A stretch of DNA of 64,000 bases from Chloroflexota bacterium. GTDB taxonomy: Bacteria; Chloroflexota; Dehalococcoidia; SM23-28-2; RBG-16-64-32. The notes beneath the pieces were generated by a model that saw nothing but the letters and a program-made list of their open reading frames with translations, did no database searches and was not told where the DNA came from. A program made the translations under genes and the position numbers. Below are positions 46,005-54,371 of the stretch, in pieces. The DNA lies in assembly GCA_029262695.1 (NCBI GenBank), contig JAJCYV010000006.1, forward strand, positions 1 through 64,000, given 5' to 3'. Numbering within the stretch: the stretch's first letter is position 1; the number at the start of each line of letters is the position of its first letter.

Positions 46005-47885
46005 ATGAGCGCAGGAGACGGCAGACGGTCCAGCAGCGCACGTACCGATCAGATTGAGGAGTTGGACCGCGTAACGATCTGCTTCGCGGGTGACTCCGGC
46101 GACGGTATGCAACTCGCCGGGCTTCAGTTCACCAACACGTCGGCCGTGTTCGGCAACGACGTTTCCACCATGCCGGACTTTCCGGCGGAGATCCGTGCGC
46201 CGGCGGGCTCGATCCCCGGCGTCAGTTCGTTCCAGGTGAGCTTCTCCAGCTACGACATCCACACACCGGGGGACCGGCCGGACGTCCTCGTCGCCATGAA
46301 CCCCGCTGCGCTCAAGGCGCACTTGGGCGAACTGCCGAAGGGTGGCCTGCTCATCGTTAACACCGACGAGTTTACGGAGTCCAACCTGCGCAAGGCGCTC
46401 TACGCGGAGAACCCGCTCGAGGGCGACTCGCTCGCCGCCTATCGCGCCGTCGAGGTGCCGATAAGCAGCATGAACGCCCGCGCTCTGGCCGACAGCGGGC
46501 TGAACACGAAGCAGATCGACCGCTCGAAGAACTCGTTTGCGCTGGGCCTGATGTTCTGGCTCTACGAGCGGTCGCTGGATTCGACTATCGGCTGGTTCGA
46601 GGAGAAGTTCGCGCGCAACCCGGAAGTGCGCGACGCCAACATCGCGACGATGAAGGCCGGCTATAACTACGGCGAGACGGCGGAGCTGTTCCCGATGCGC
46701 TACCACGTGGCAAAGGCGGACCTGCCGCCCGGGCGCTACCGCAACATCACCGGCAACGCGGCGACGGCGCTGGGCTTCCTCGCGGCTTCGAAGCTGGCGG
46801 ACCTGCCCCTGTTCTACGGCACCTACCCGATCACGCCGGCCAGCGACATCCTGCACGAGCTTTCGCGCTTCAAGAACTTCGGCGTCAAGACGTTCCAGGC
46901 GGAGGACGAGATCGCGGCTATCGGCTCGGCGATCGGCGCCTCCTTCGGCGGCTACCTCGGGCTGACGGGCACGAGCGGCCCCGGACTGGCGCTGAAGAGC
47001 GAGGCGCTGGGCCTCGCCGTCATGGTCGAGTTGCCGCTCGTGGTGGCCATGATCCAGCGGTCTGGTCCCAGCACGGGCATGCCGACCAAGACGGACCAGG
47101 CAGACCTTCTGCAGGTGCTCTTTGGGCGCAACGGCGAGTCGCCGGTCGCGGTCGTAGCGCCGGCCACGCCGTCCGAGTGCTTCCACTTTGCCATCGAGGC
47201 GTTCCGCCTGGCGCTACGGCACATGACGCCGACAGTGTTCCTCTCCGACGGCTATCTCGGCACGGGCTCGGAACCGTGGCGCGTGCCGCAGGCCGACGAG
47301 CTACCTCGCATCGAGGTCAAGTTCGCGAAGGATGCGGACACGTTCAACCCCTACGATCGTGACCCGGAGACTCTGGCGCGGCCGTGGGCCAGGCCCGGCA
47401 CGCCGGGACTGGAGCACCGCGTCGGCGGACTCGAGAAGGCGGACGTCACCGGCAACGTCAGCTACGATCCCGACAACCATGAGAAGATGACCCGCTTCCG
47501 CGCGGAGAAGGTTGCGAGGATCGCCAACGACATTCCGGACCTCGAAGTGGTCGGGGACGACTCGGGCGATCTGCTCGTGCTGGGCTGGGGCAGCACTTAC
47601 GGCGCGAACCTCTCGGCGGTGCAGCGGGCGCGGGCGAAGGGACTCGCCGTCTCGTTCGCACACCTGCGTTATCTGAACCCGTTCCCATCGAACCTGGGCG
47701 ATGTCATCGCCCGCTTCGACCGCATACTGATCCCGGAGCTGAACCTGGGCCAGCTGGCGATGCTGGTGCGCTCGCGCTACGTCGTGGACGCGGCGAGCCT
47801 GAACAAGGTTACCGGCCGGCCGTTCTTGATCGGTGAGGTGGAGGAGAAGATCCACGAGCTGGTGGGAAGCAAGGTGAAGGTCTGA
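46005..47885 (+). CDS. korA: 2-oxoacid:ferredoxin oxidoreductase, fused gamma-alpha subunit
   Basis: A 626-residue KorA-type subunit. The N-terminal gamma domain (about 18-200) starts TICFAGDSGDGMQLAGLQF. The alpha domain (about 235-620) has GNAATALGFLAAS, LFYGTYPITPASDILHELS, FQAEDEIAAIGSAIGASFGG and LTGTSGPGLALKSEALGLAVM, the pyrimidine-binding part of the TPP site. With KorB it oxidatively decarboxylates 2-oxoglutarate or a related 2-oxoacid to acyl-CoA with ferredoxin, or runs in reverse. No FeS delta subunit is present. The start has GAGG upstream. Substrate choice is inferred from the fused architecture only. Confidence 0.9.
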   Translation: MSAGDGRRSSSARTDQIEELDRVTICFAGDSGDGMQLAGLQFTNTSAVFGNDVSTMPDFPAEIRAPAGSIPGVSSFQVSFSSYDIHTPGDRPDVLVAMNPAALKAHLGELPKGGLLIVNTDEFTESNLRKALYAENPLEGDSLAAYRAVEVPISSMNARALADSGLNTKQIDRSKNSFALGLMFWLYERSLDSTIGWFEEKFARNPEVRDANIATMKAGYNYGETAELFPMRYHVAKADLPPGRYRNITGNAATALGFLAASKLADLPLFYGTYPITPASDILHELSRFKNFGVKTFQAEDEIAAIGSAIGASFGGYLGLTGTSGPGLALKSEALGLAVMVELPLVVAMIQRSGPSTGMPTKTDQADLLQVLFGRNGESPVAVVAPATPSECFHFAIEAFRLALRHMTPTVFLSDGYLGTGSEPWRVPQADELPRIEVKFAKDADTFNPYDRDPETLARPWARPGTPGLEHRVGGLEKADVTGNVSYDPDNHEKMTRFRAEKVARIANDIPDLEVVGDDSGDLLVLGWGSTYGANLSAVQRARAKGLAVSFAHLRYLNPFPSNLGDVIARFDRILIPELNLGQLAMLVRSRYVVDAASLNKVTGRPFLIGEVEEKIHELVGSKVKV

Positions 47886-48916
47886 TGACGACGGAAGCAG
47901 CGCCCGAAGGCCCGCTGGCGCTCCAGCGCAAGGACTTCGTGACGGACCAGGAGGTCCGCTGGTGTCCTGGCTGCGGCGATTACTCCATCCTGGCGCAGAC
48001 GCAGAAGCTGATGCCCGACCTGGGCGTCCCGCGCGAGAACGTCGTCTTCATCTCCGGCATCGGCTGCAGCAGCCGCCTACCGTACTACATGAACACGTAC
48101 GGCTTCCACAGCATCCACGGTCGCGCACCAACGATCGCCACCGGGCTGAAGGTCATGAATCCGGATCTCAAGGTCTTCGTCGTCACCGGCGACGGCGACG
48201 GGCTGAGCATCGGCGGCAACCACCTGCTCCACGTCATGCGGCGCAACGTCGACCTCACGATCGTGCTGTTCAACAACCGCATCTACGGCCTGACGAAGGG
48301 CCAGTACTCGCCGACGTCTGAGTTCGGCAAGCGGACGAAGAGCTCACCGGCCGGCGCGGTGGACAGGCCGTTGCACCCGCTCAGCGTGGCGATCAGCGCG
48401 GAGGCGTCGTTCGTCGCGCGCTCTCTTGACATCGACCAGAAGCACCTGATCGCGACGCTCGAGCGCGCCGCCCGGCACAAGGGGACATCGTTCGTTGAGG
48501 TCTACCAGAACTGCAACGTCTTCAACGACGGCGCCTTCATGGAGTTTGCGGACAAGGCCGTGCGTTCCGACCGCACGGTGCGCCTGGAGCACGGCCAGCC
48601 GATGCTCTTCGGTAAGGAGCTGGAGAAGGGCGTCCGGCTGAACGGCACGACGCCGGAGATCGTGGACGTCGGTAACGGCGCGAGCGAGTCTGATCTCTGG
48701 GTCCATGACGAGACGCGCGAAGACCCGGCGCTTTCGTTTATCCTCTCACGCATGCACTGGCCGGACTTCCCGGAGCCGATGGGCGTGATCCGCGCCGTCG
48801 AGCGACCGACTTACGAGGGGCTCGTCCAGCAGCAGGTTGACGAGGCGATCGAGCGGCAGGGCGAGGGCGACCTTGATGCGCTCTTCATGGAAGGCGATAC
48901 ATGGACGGTGGAGTAG
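47885..48916 (+). CDS. korB: 2-oxoacid:ferredoxin oxidoreductase, beta subunit
   Basis: A 343-residue TPP- and FeS-binding subunit. RWCPGCGDYSILAQTQ provides the first Cys pair; GIGCSSRLPYYMNTYGFHSIHGRAPTIATGLK and VTGDGDGLSIGGNHLLH, with the GDGD-N Mg-TPP motif, follow, and another Cys lies in VYQNCNVFNDGAF. The ATG overlaps the korA stop in TGATGA. The C-terminal extension (about 290-343) is longer than in minimal KorB. It works with KorA in carbon flow between 2-oxoacids and acyl-CoA. Confidence 0.92.
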   Translation: MTTEAAPEGPLALQRKDFVTDQEVRWCPGCGDYSILAQTQKLMPDLGVPRENVVFISGIGCSSRLPYYMNTYGFHSIHGRAPTIATGLKVMNPDLKVFVVTGDGDGLSIGGNHLLHVMRRNVDLTIVLFNNRIYGLTKGQYSPTSEFGKRTKSSPAGAVDRPLHPLSVAISAEASFVARSLDIDQKHLIATLERAARHKGTSFVEVYQNCNVFNDGAFMEFADKAVRSDRTVRLEHGQPMLFGKELEKGVRLNGTTPEIVDVGNGASESDLWVHDETREDPALSFILSRMHWPDFPEPMGVIRAVERPTYEGLVQQQVDEAIERQGEGDLDALFMEGDTWTVE

Positions 48917-49449
48917 CCAACGCCGGCAACACGATGATCTGCCCGGACTGCCGCGCGGAGAACATCGAGGGAGTGGAGGTCTGCGAGGGTTGCGGCGCCG
49001 ACCTGAGCAACCTCAAGCTGCCCTCTGCCGCGAGTGAGCTGGAAGACCAGCTGCTGCACGCGCGCCTGGGTGAGGTCGCCGCACAGGACGCGCTCAACGT
49101 CGCGCCGGGCGATCCCGTCGCCCTCGCAGTGCACTTCATGCGCGATAAGGGTGTCGAGTGCGTGCTGGTGCAGGACGAGGACGGAAACATCGTCGGCATC
49201 CTCACGGAACGCGACATTCTCCTCAAGGCCGCCGGCTCGAAGCAGGACCTGATGGCGATGGCGGTGAAAGAGATCATGTCGCCTGACCCGGTGATGCTGC
49301 GCGAAGGCGACACGCTGGCAGTCGCCATGCACAAGATGTCGGTCGGCGGATTTCGTCACATCCCGTTCGTCTCGGGCGACGGGACGACGCTTCTTGTCTC
49401 GATTGAGGACGTATTCCGCCACGTGGCGGAGTTCATCCCCCGCGACTAG
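48901..49449 (+). CDS. Zinc-ribbon + twin-CBS protein
   Basis: A 182-residue protein. The N-terminal MICPDCRAENIEGVEVCEGCG is a four-Cys zinc ribbon, and a CBS pair follows: VAPGDPVALAVHFMRDKGVECVLV...IVGILTERDILLKAA and IMSPDPVMLREGDTLAVAMHKM...GFRHIPFV. It overlaps the end of korB by 16 bases, with GGAAGG before the ATG. It is related to the CBS protein that opens the operon, so KorAB is flanked by two nucleotide-sensing proteins. The zinc ribbon may dock it to the enzyme or to nucleic acid. Confidence 0.85.
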   Translation: MDGGVANAGNTMICPDCRAENIEGVEVCEGCGADLSNLKLPSAASELEDQLLHARLGEVAAQDALNVAPGDPVALAVHFMRDKGVECVLVQDEDGNIVGILTERDILLKAAGSKQDLMAMAVKEIMSPDPVMLREGDTLAVAMHKMSVGGFRHIPFVSGDGTTLLVSIEDVFRHVAEFIPRD

Positions 49450-50312
49450 CCGGCCGGTTGCTGCCGCGGCACTCTGAGCAGCCCTTCTTGCGTCACGGAG
49501 AGCACGTGCGTGCCGTCCTGCCGGTGCATCTGGCCGTGGATCAAGGCGCGCGCGGCGTGGGCGATGGGGCTGTGGCTGCTGTACAGGAGCCAGTCGTCGA
49601 TGCGCGGTGGGTGGTGGAACCAGATCGCGTGGTCCAGGCTGGCCGCGGCGCCGGGCGCATCGTAGCGCATCATCTTGAGGGCGTGGCGGGCAGTGCTGAT
49701 GAGGCCCATGTCGCTTGAGTAGGCCATCACGGCGGCGTGGACGGCCGGGTCCTCCGGCAGCACACCTTTTGGCTTGATCCAGACCTGGCGCAAGTCTCGC
49801 TCCAGCGCGGCCGGGTCGTTGGGGTCAGCCGAGCGCACTTCGACCGGCCGCTCCCGGCGCCAGCGCTGGAACCGCTCGTTCTCCTGCTGGCGATCGGGCC
49901 GGACGAAGTCCCAGTCCGGCATCTCTTCCGGGCCCGGCGCTTCCGGCATCGGTTTCTGGTGGTTCAGCCCCTCTTCCGGTTGCGAGAAGCTGCACGACAT
50001 CTGGAAGATCGCCTCGCCGGCCTGGTAGGCGACGACGTCGCGAGTCGTGAACGTGCGGCCGTCGCGTATGCGCTGGACGACATAACGGATGGGCGGGCCG
50101 TGGCTGCCGGGGCGCAGGAAATAGGCGTGCAGCGAGTGGATCGACCCGGACTCGACCGTGCGGCTGGTCGCCACGATGCACTGCCCCAGGACGAGGCCGC
50201 CGAAGAGGCGCCCCTCGCCCTTGCCGACGTCGCCGAGGAAGAGGTCGTCGTCTAGCTGATCGAGTTGGAGCGACTTGAGGAGCTGGTTGAGCTGGCGTGA
50301 ACCGGAGGACAT
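49446..50312 (-). CDS. tesB: Acyl-CoA thioesterase II
   Basis: Double-hotdog thioesterase of 288 aa that hydrolyses medium- and long-chain acyl-CoA. Recognisable: GEGRLFGGLVLGQCIVAT, IHSLHAYFLRPGSHGPPIRY, RDGRTFTTRDVVAYQ and FQMSCSFS in the first hotdog, and YSSDMGLI, SLDHAIWFHHPPRIDDWLLY and HGQMHRQDGTHVLSVTQEGLLR in the second, supplying the Asp, Thr and Gln of the TesB triad. A TAGAAT box 10 bases before the ATG suggests a leaderless message. Its stop shares CTAG with the stop of the zinc-ribbon CBS gene. Confidence 0.92.
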   Translation of the reverse strand: MSSGSRQLNQLLKSLQLDQLDDDLFLGDVGKGEGRLFGGLVLGQCIVATSRTVESGSIHSLHAYFLRPGSHGPPIRYVVQRIRDGRTFTTRDVVAYQAGEAIFQMSCSFSQPEEGLNHQKPMPEAPGPEEMPDWDFVRPDRQQENERFQRWRRERPVEVRSADPNDPAALERDLRQVWIKPKGVLPEDPAVHAAVMAYSSDMGLISTARHALKMMRYDAPGAAASLDHAIWFHHPPRIDDWLLYSSHSPIAHAARALIHGQMHRQDGTHVLSVTQEGLLRVPRQQPAG

Positions 50313-50322
50313 GGTGAACCTG

Positions 50323-50328
50323 ATTCTA
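50323..50328 (-). promoter_or_regulatory. -10 element of a probable leaderless promoter (tesB)
   Basis: On the minus strand TAGAAT ends 10 bases before the ATG at 50312. Confidence 0.45.
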
Positions 50329-50364
50329 GAGTGCGCGCTGGTTGTGGGCTATGAGGCGAAAAGG

Positions 50365-50439
50365 TGGTGGGCGGTGCAGGGCTTGAACCTGCGACCTCTT
50401 CGGTGTGAACGAAGCGCTCTACCGCTGAGCTAACCGCCC
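50365..50439 (-). tRNA. tRNA-Val (CAC)
   Basis: 75 nt. Acceptor GGGCGGT/ACCGCCC, D-arm GCTC-AGCGGTA-GAGC, anticodon arm CTTCG-TTCACAC-CGAAG, T-arm GCAGG-TTCAAGC-CCTGC, encoded CCA. Confidence 0.95.
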
Positions 50440-50536
50440 ACTGGTGGCGACGGCGCACTGAGCGCCGGATTCGATTGTATGGCTCGCGCGGAAAGGGCGT
50501 CAACGCGCCGGCGCGCGGCGTGTCCGGCAAAGAAGG

Positions 50537-50612
50537 TGGTGGCAGGGGCGGGATTCGAACCCGCGACACAGGGCTTATGAAGCCCCTGCTCTAACCACTG
50601 AGCTACCCTGCC
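50537..50612 (-). tRNA. tRNA-Met (CAT)
   Basis: 76 nt. Acceptor GGCAGGG/CCCTGCC, anticodon arm GGGGC-TTCATAA-GCCCT, T-arm GCGGG-TTCGAAT-CCCGC, encoded CCA. The initiator's three G-C pairs next to the anticodon loop are absent, so it is an elongator Met or an Ile (lysidine) tRNA. Confidence 0.93.
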
Positions 50613-50679
50613 ACGAGCTTCGAGTGTAGCAGGGCGATTTCTTGTCGGGCAATCGGCGCCTCGTGACGCGCGCCGGTCA

Positions 50680-50685
50680 TATAAT
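50680..50685 (+). promoter_or_regulatory. Consensus -10 box of the PhoBR-like operon
   Basis: A perfect TATAAT ends 20 bases before the ATG at 50706. No good -35 is present at 16-18 bases, as expected for an activator-dependent promoter. Confidence 0.5.
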
Positions 50686-50705
50686 GGAAGCGAACCGGCG
50701 CCCCC

Positions 50706-51395
50706 ATGACGAACGTGAAGACGATCCTCGTAGTCGATGACGAGCCCACGCTCGTCGCCACGCTCAAGTACAACCTGGAGCGTGAGAGCTTCCGCGTGTT
50801 GGAGGCGGCCGACGGCGAGGCGGCGCTGGAAGCAGCGAGGGCCGGCCGCCCCGACCTCGTCGTGCTCGATCTCATGCTACCGGGGCTAAGCGGCCTCGAA
50901 GTCTGCCGCATCCTGCGCAAGGAGACGAGAGTGCCGATCATCATGCTGACGGCCAAGGACGACGAAGTGGACAAGGTCGTCGGGTTGGAGACCGGCGCCG
51001 ACGACTACGTGACGAAGCCGTTCGGCATGCCAGAGCTGATGGCCCGTGTCCGCGCGCTTCTGCGCCGCGCCGAGCCGGGGGCGGACGAAACGTCCGACGT
51101 CGTGGAGTCCGGCGATCTGCGGGTCGATCTCGCACGGCGGGAAGTCCAGCGGGGTGGCTTGCCGCTGCACCTCAAGCCCAGGGAACTGGACCTGCTGGTC
51201 TTCTTCATGCGCCGCCGCGGGCGGGCGTTTTCGCGCGAGGAGTTGCTGAACCAGGTCTGGGGCTACGAGTTCGCGCACGACACGAGGACGGTTGACGTGC
51301 ACGTCCGCTGGCTGCGCCAGAAGATCGAGCCCGACGCCGCGCAGCCGTCGCGGCTGATCACGATGCGCGGCGTGGGATACCGTTTCGAGGGATAG
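50706..51395 (+). CDS. OmpR/PhoB-family response regulator
   Basis: A 229-residue regulator. Receiver: LVVDDEPTL, phospho-Asp in LVVLDLMLPGLSG, Thr in MLTAKDDEVD, Lys in YVTKPFGMPELMARV. Winged helix: LKPRELDLLVFFMRRRGRAFSREELLNQVWGY and TRTVDVHVRWLRQKIE. It is followed 2 bases later by a PhoR-like kinase. The pair resembles PhoBR or SenX3-RegX3, which respond to phosphate limitation, but no Pho gene is nearby, so the signal is not assured. Confidence 0.92.
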   Translation: MTNVKTILVVDDEPTLVATLKYNLERESFRVLEAADGEAALEAARAGRPDLVVLDLMLPGLSGLEVCRILRKETRVPIIMLTAKDDEVDKVVGLETGADDYVTKPFGMPELMARVRALLRRAEPGADETSDVVESGDLRVDLARREVQRGGLPLHLKPRELDLLVFFMRRRGRAFSREELLNQVWGYEFAHDTRTVDVHVRWLRQKIEPDAAQPSRLITMRGVGYRFEG

Positions 51396-51397
51396 CG

Positions 51398-52750
51398 TTG
51401 GGTAGCCTGCGTCTCCGCCTGCTCATCGCCTTCGCCGCGTCCGCCGGGGCCTCCGCGCTGGCGCTCGTGCTGGCGGAGGCGTCTCTGGCGGCCGTCATCT
51501 CCGTCGGCGCGATCGTCACGGCGGGCGGTGTCGTCCTCTGGCTCGCGGCGGAACACGTCGAACGCTCCGTAAGGGTCATCCGCGGCGCTGCGCGCGAGAT
51601 GGCGCAGGGCGAGTTCGGCACCCGTCTTCCGGCTGAGGACGCCGGGGAGCTTGCGGGCGCCTTCCAGGACTTCAACGAGATGGCGCGCAGTTTCGAGGAC
51701 CGGGTGGAGGCCGCATCGCAGGAGCAAGTCCGGTTGATGGCCGCGATCAACAGCAGCGTCGACGCTGTCGTTGCGCTCGGTGAGGACGGCGTCGTGCGTT
51801 TCGCGAACGCCGCTGCCGAGACGCTCCTGCGTAAGGGCGAAGATGGGCTCGTCGGCCGGCCGCTTGCCTGGGCGGTGGCGGACCGCGATGTGATCGAGGC
51901 CGTGCGCCGCGCGCGAGAGGAGGGCGCGGCGAGCCGCCACCTGATCGAGCGCCCGGACCGTCAGGTCCTCGAGACCTACGTTGCACCGATTGCGGGCGGG
52001 GGCGACTGGACGCACCTCCTCGTCTTCCACGACGTTACGGAGTCGAAGCGCCTGGACGACGTACGGCGCGACTTCGTCGCCAACGTCTCGCACGAGCTGC
52101 GGACGCCGCTGTCCGGCGTGAAGTCCGTGATCGAGACGCTGCAGGGGGGGGCCGTCGAAGAGCCCGACGTTGCCCGCGACTTCCTCGCCCGCGCCGAAAC
52201 AGAAGTCGAGAGGCTGGTGCAGCTGCTTGAGGAGTTGTTGGCGCTCTCACGGCTCGAATCCGGCGATCTGCGCTTTACCGAGCGGCCCCTGGACGTGGGC
52301 GACGTGGTGCGCTCCGTGGGCCAGCGTATGGCGCCCTACGCCAGGCGCGCCGGCGTTGCGCTGCGAGTCGATGTCAATGGCCGGCCGCAGGGAATCTCCG
52401 GCGACCCGGCAGCCGTGGAGCGCGCGGTCGTGAACCTCGTCGACAACGCGATCAAGTTCACGCCCGAAGGCGGTTCCGTCGACCTGTCCTCTCGCGTCGA
52501 GGATGGGAGCGTGACGATCGAGGTTGCGGACACGGGCGCCGGCATTGATCCGCTCGATCTGCCGCGCGTCTTTGAGCGCTTCTTCAAGGCGGACCGCGCC
52601 CGCCAGCGCGGTGGCACGGGACTGGGCCTGGCGATCGTCAAGCACACCGTCGAGGCACACGGCGGCAGCATCGGCGTGGACAGCCAGCTTGGCGCCGGTT
52701 CCGTCTTCCGCGTCACGCTGCCGCTGGCGCCCCCGGCCGATGCGGCCTAG
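51398..52750 (+). CDS. PhoR-like sensor histidine kinase (HAMP-PAS-HisKA-HATPase)
   Basis: A 450-residue kinase. Two close N-terminal membrane helices (about 5-50) leave almost no external loop, then HAMP, a PAS domain (MAAINSSVDAVVALGEDGVVRFANAAA), HisKA with FVANVSHELRTPLSGVKSVIETLQ, and HATPase with NLVDNAIKFTPEGG, DTGAGI and GGTGLGLAIVKHTV. The TTG at 51398 is used as start, with GAGGG 6 bases before it and the regulator stop 3 bases before it. Lack of an external sensor suggests that another membrane protein or the PAS ligand gives the signal. Confidence 0.9.
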   Translation: MGSLRLRLLIAFAASAGASALALVLAEASLAAVISVGAIVTAGGVVLWLAAEHVERSVRVIRGAAREMAQGEFGTRLPAEDAGELAGAFQDFNEMARSFEDRVEAASQEQVRLMAAINSSVDAVVALGEDGVVRFANAAAETLLRKGEDGLVGRPLAWAVADRDVIEAVRRAREEGAASRHLIERPDRQVLETYVAPIAGGGDWTHLLVFHDVTESKRLDDVRRDFVANVSHELRTPLSGVKSVIETLQGGAVEEPDVARDFLARAETEVERLVQLLEELLALSRLESGDLRFTERPLDVGDVVRSVGQRMAPYARRAGVALRVDVNGRPQGISGDPAAVERAVVNLVDNAIKFTPEGGSVDLSSRVEDGSVTIEVADTGAGIDPLDLPRVFERFFKADRARQRGGTGLGLAIVKHTVEAHGGSIGVDSQLGAGSVFRVTLPLAPPADAA

Positions 52751-53568
52751 GCTTGCGCTTCGTCTATCACTGCACGCGTGATCGCGTCGTCCGGCGGAAA
52801 GCCGTGGCTCTTGCCCATCGGCTCGGCCAGGATAAGGCCGTTAGCGCCGGCGTTCCGGAATTCGCGTACCAGCTCCCGGCCGGACTCTGGTGACGCCGGC
52901 GGATCGACCTGGCAGAAGATCGGAAAGTCGCCGCGGCGTCCGGCGGCCGCGCGCCTCTCTCGCAGCCGTTGCGCCGTATCGGCGAGCTTGTCCGGCGTCA
53001 AGCCGACGCTGATGAAGCCGTCGCCGTAAAGCGCCGCGCGGCGCAGGCCCCTGCTGTTCGATGCGCCGAGAAAGAAGGGTGGGCCGCCCGGGGTCGCCGG
53101 CTGCACGATCTTTATCGGCGGCACCTGGAAATGCTTGCTGTCCCAGCCCTTCTCCGGCTCCGACCAGAGGTGGCGTATCACATGAATCGCCTCGGCGAGC
53201 CGTCCGCCGCGGGTGTCATAGTCCACGCCGGTCGAAGTGAACTCTTCGTGCACCCATCCGGCGCCGGCGCCGACGATCACGCGTCCGCCGGAGAGGCGAT
53301 CGAGAGTCGCCAGCTGGCGCGCCATGATCACGGGGTGCCGGATCGCGATCTGGCTGACGCACGTGCCGAGCTTGACGCGAGTGGTGAGGGCCGCGACGTA
53401 CGACAGTGCGATCCACGGGTCGACCGACGGGGCGTAGGGGTGGTTCTCAAGCGGTGTGGCCACACGCTCGCTCAGCCAGACTGAGTCGAACCCGGCGTCC
53501 TCGGCTCGTCGCGCGAGGTCTGCGACGCTGGGGTCGGTCGCCGGTGTGATGCGGACGCCGATGTGCAT
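52747..53568 (-). CDS. LLM-class F420-dependent oxidoreductase
   Basis: Luciferase-like oxidoreductase of 273 aa, shorter than the one at 8221. MHIGVRITPATDPSVADLAR opens the barrel; LSYVAALTTRVKLGTCVSQIAIRHPVIMARQLATLDRLSGGRVIVGAGAGWVHEEF is the strongest family block, and PPFFLGASNSRGLRRAALYGDGF follows. These match the F420-dependent group with short chains. The substrate is unknown. TAACGT lies 9 bases before the ATG. The stop shares CTAG with the PhoR-like kinase stop. Confidence 0.85.
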   Translation of the reverse strand: MHIGVRITPATDPSVADLARRAEDAGFDSVWLSERVATPLENHPYAPSVDPWIALSYVAALTTRVKLGTCVSQIAIRHPVIMARQLATLDRLSGGRVIVGAGAGWVHEEFTSTGVDYDTRGGRLAEAIHVIRHLWSEPEKGWDSKHFQVPPIKIVQPATPGGPPFFLGASNSRGLRRAALYGDGFISVGLTPDKLADTAQRLRERRAAAGRRGDFPIFCQVDPPASPESGRELVREFRNAGANGLILAEPMGKSHGFPPDDAITRAVIDEAQA

Positions 53569-53577
53569 GCCGTGGTC

Positions 53578-53583
53578 ACGTTA
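53578..53583 (-). promoter_or_regulatory. -10 element of a probable leaderless promoter (LLM enzyme)
   Basis: On the minus strand TAACGT ends 9 bases before the ATG at 53568. Confidence 0.35.
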
Positions 53584-53620
53584 GCAGAGAGGGGGTGATA
53601 CGCGCATCCCGAAGCCAGCA

Positions 53621-53626
53621 TAGACT
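53621..53626 (+). promoter_or_regulatory. -10 element of a probable leaderless promoter (ABC transporter)
   Basis: TAGACT ends 10 bases before the GTG at 53637. Confidence 0.4.
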
Positions 53627-53636
53627 GGTATGCGGC

Positions 53637-54371
53637 GTGAGCAGTAAGGAGAACGCGATCGAGGTTGAAGGACTGGTTGTCCATCGCGGTGGACGGCCGG
53701 TTCTGGGGTCGATCACGTTCAGCGTTCAGCGGGGTAGCGTCACCGGTCTCCTCGGACCCAGCGGCAGCGGCAAGACTACGCTCATGCGCAGCATCGTCGG
53801 CGTCCAGAAGATACGCTCCGGGCGCATAACAGTCCTTGGCCAGCCGGCCGGGTCAGCGCCATTGCGGAACTCTGTCGGCTACATGACCCAGGCGCCCTCC
53901 GTCTACGGAGACCTCACGGTGCGCGAGAATGCACGGTACTTTGGCTCGCTCCATGGTGCGAGCCACTGGGCGGCAGACCGGGCCGTGGCGGATGTTGGGC
54001 TCGGCGAAGCGGCGGGGCAAGTTGTGAACACCCTCTCGGGAGGGCAGCGAGCCCGCGCCTCGCTCGCCTGCGCGCTGCTGGCCCGTCCGTCAGTGCTTGT
54101 ACTCGATGAGCCGACCGTGGGACAGGACCCCGTCCTGCGCGCCGAACTCTGGCAGAGATTCCACGATCTCGCCGATGAGGGTGTCACGCTCCTCGTATCC
54201 AGCCACGTCATGGATGAGGCGGCCCGTTGCGACCGCCTTCTCCTGATCCGCGACGGCAGCCTGATTGCAGACGACTCGCCGGAGGGCGTTCGTCGGGCCT
54301 CAGGCACGCAGGACCTGGACGAGGCGTTCCTGCGGCTGGTGGTCGAGAGCCGCGGGAAAGGGCGCGCCTGA
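53637..54371 (+). CDS. ABC-2 type transporter ATPase
   Basis: ATP-binding subunit of 244 aa. Walker A GPSGSGKTT, Q-loop in YMTQAPSVYGDLTVREN, signature LSGGQRARASLACALLARP, Walker B VLVLDEPTV and the H-loop His in LLVSSHVMDEA. The GTG at 53637 is preferred to 53595 because the domain starts there and a TAGACT box is well placed. The stop overlaps the permease ATG by one base. With the permease it forms a half-size exporter of the NodI/DrrA-like kind; the cargo is unknown. Confidence 0.9.
   Translation: MSSKENAIEVEGLVVHRGGRPVLGSITFSVQRGSVTGLLGPSGSGKTTLMRSIVGVQKIRSGRITVLGQPAGSAPLRNSVGYMTQAPSVYGDLTVRENARYFGSLHGASHWAADRAVADVGLGEAAGQVVNTLSGGQRARASLACALLARPSVLVLDEPTVGQDPVLRAELWQRFHDLADEGVTLLVSSHVMDEAARCDRLLLIRDGSLIADDSPEGVRRASGTQDLDEAFLRLVVESRGKGRA

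Noticed and set aside
50706-52750. Naming the two-component pair phoB/phoR
   Set aside because: Domain order fits, but no phosphate genes are near and the kinase has almost no external loop, so only a family-level name is given.
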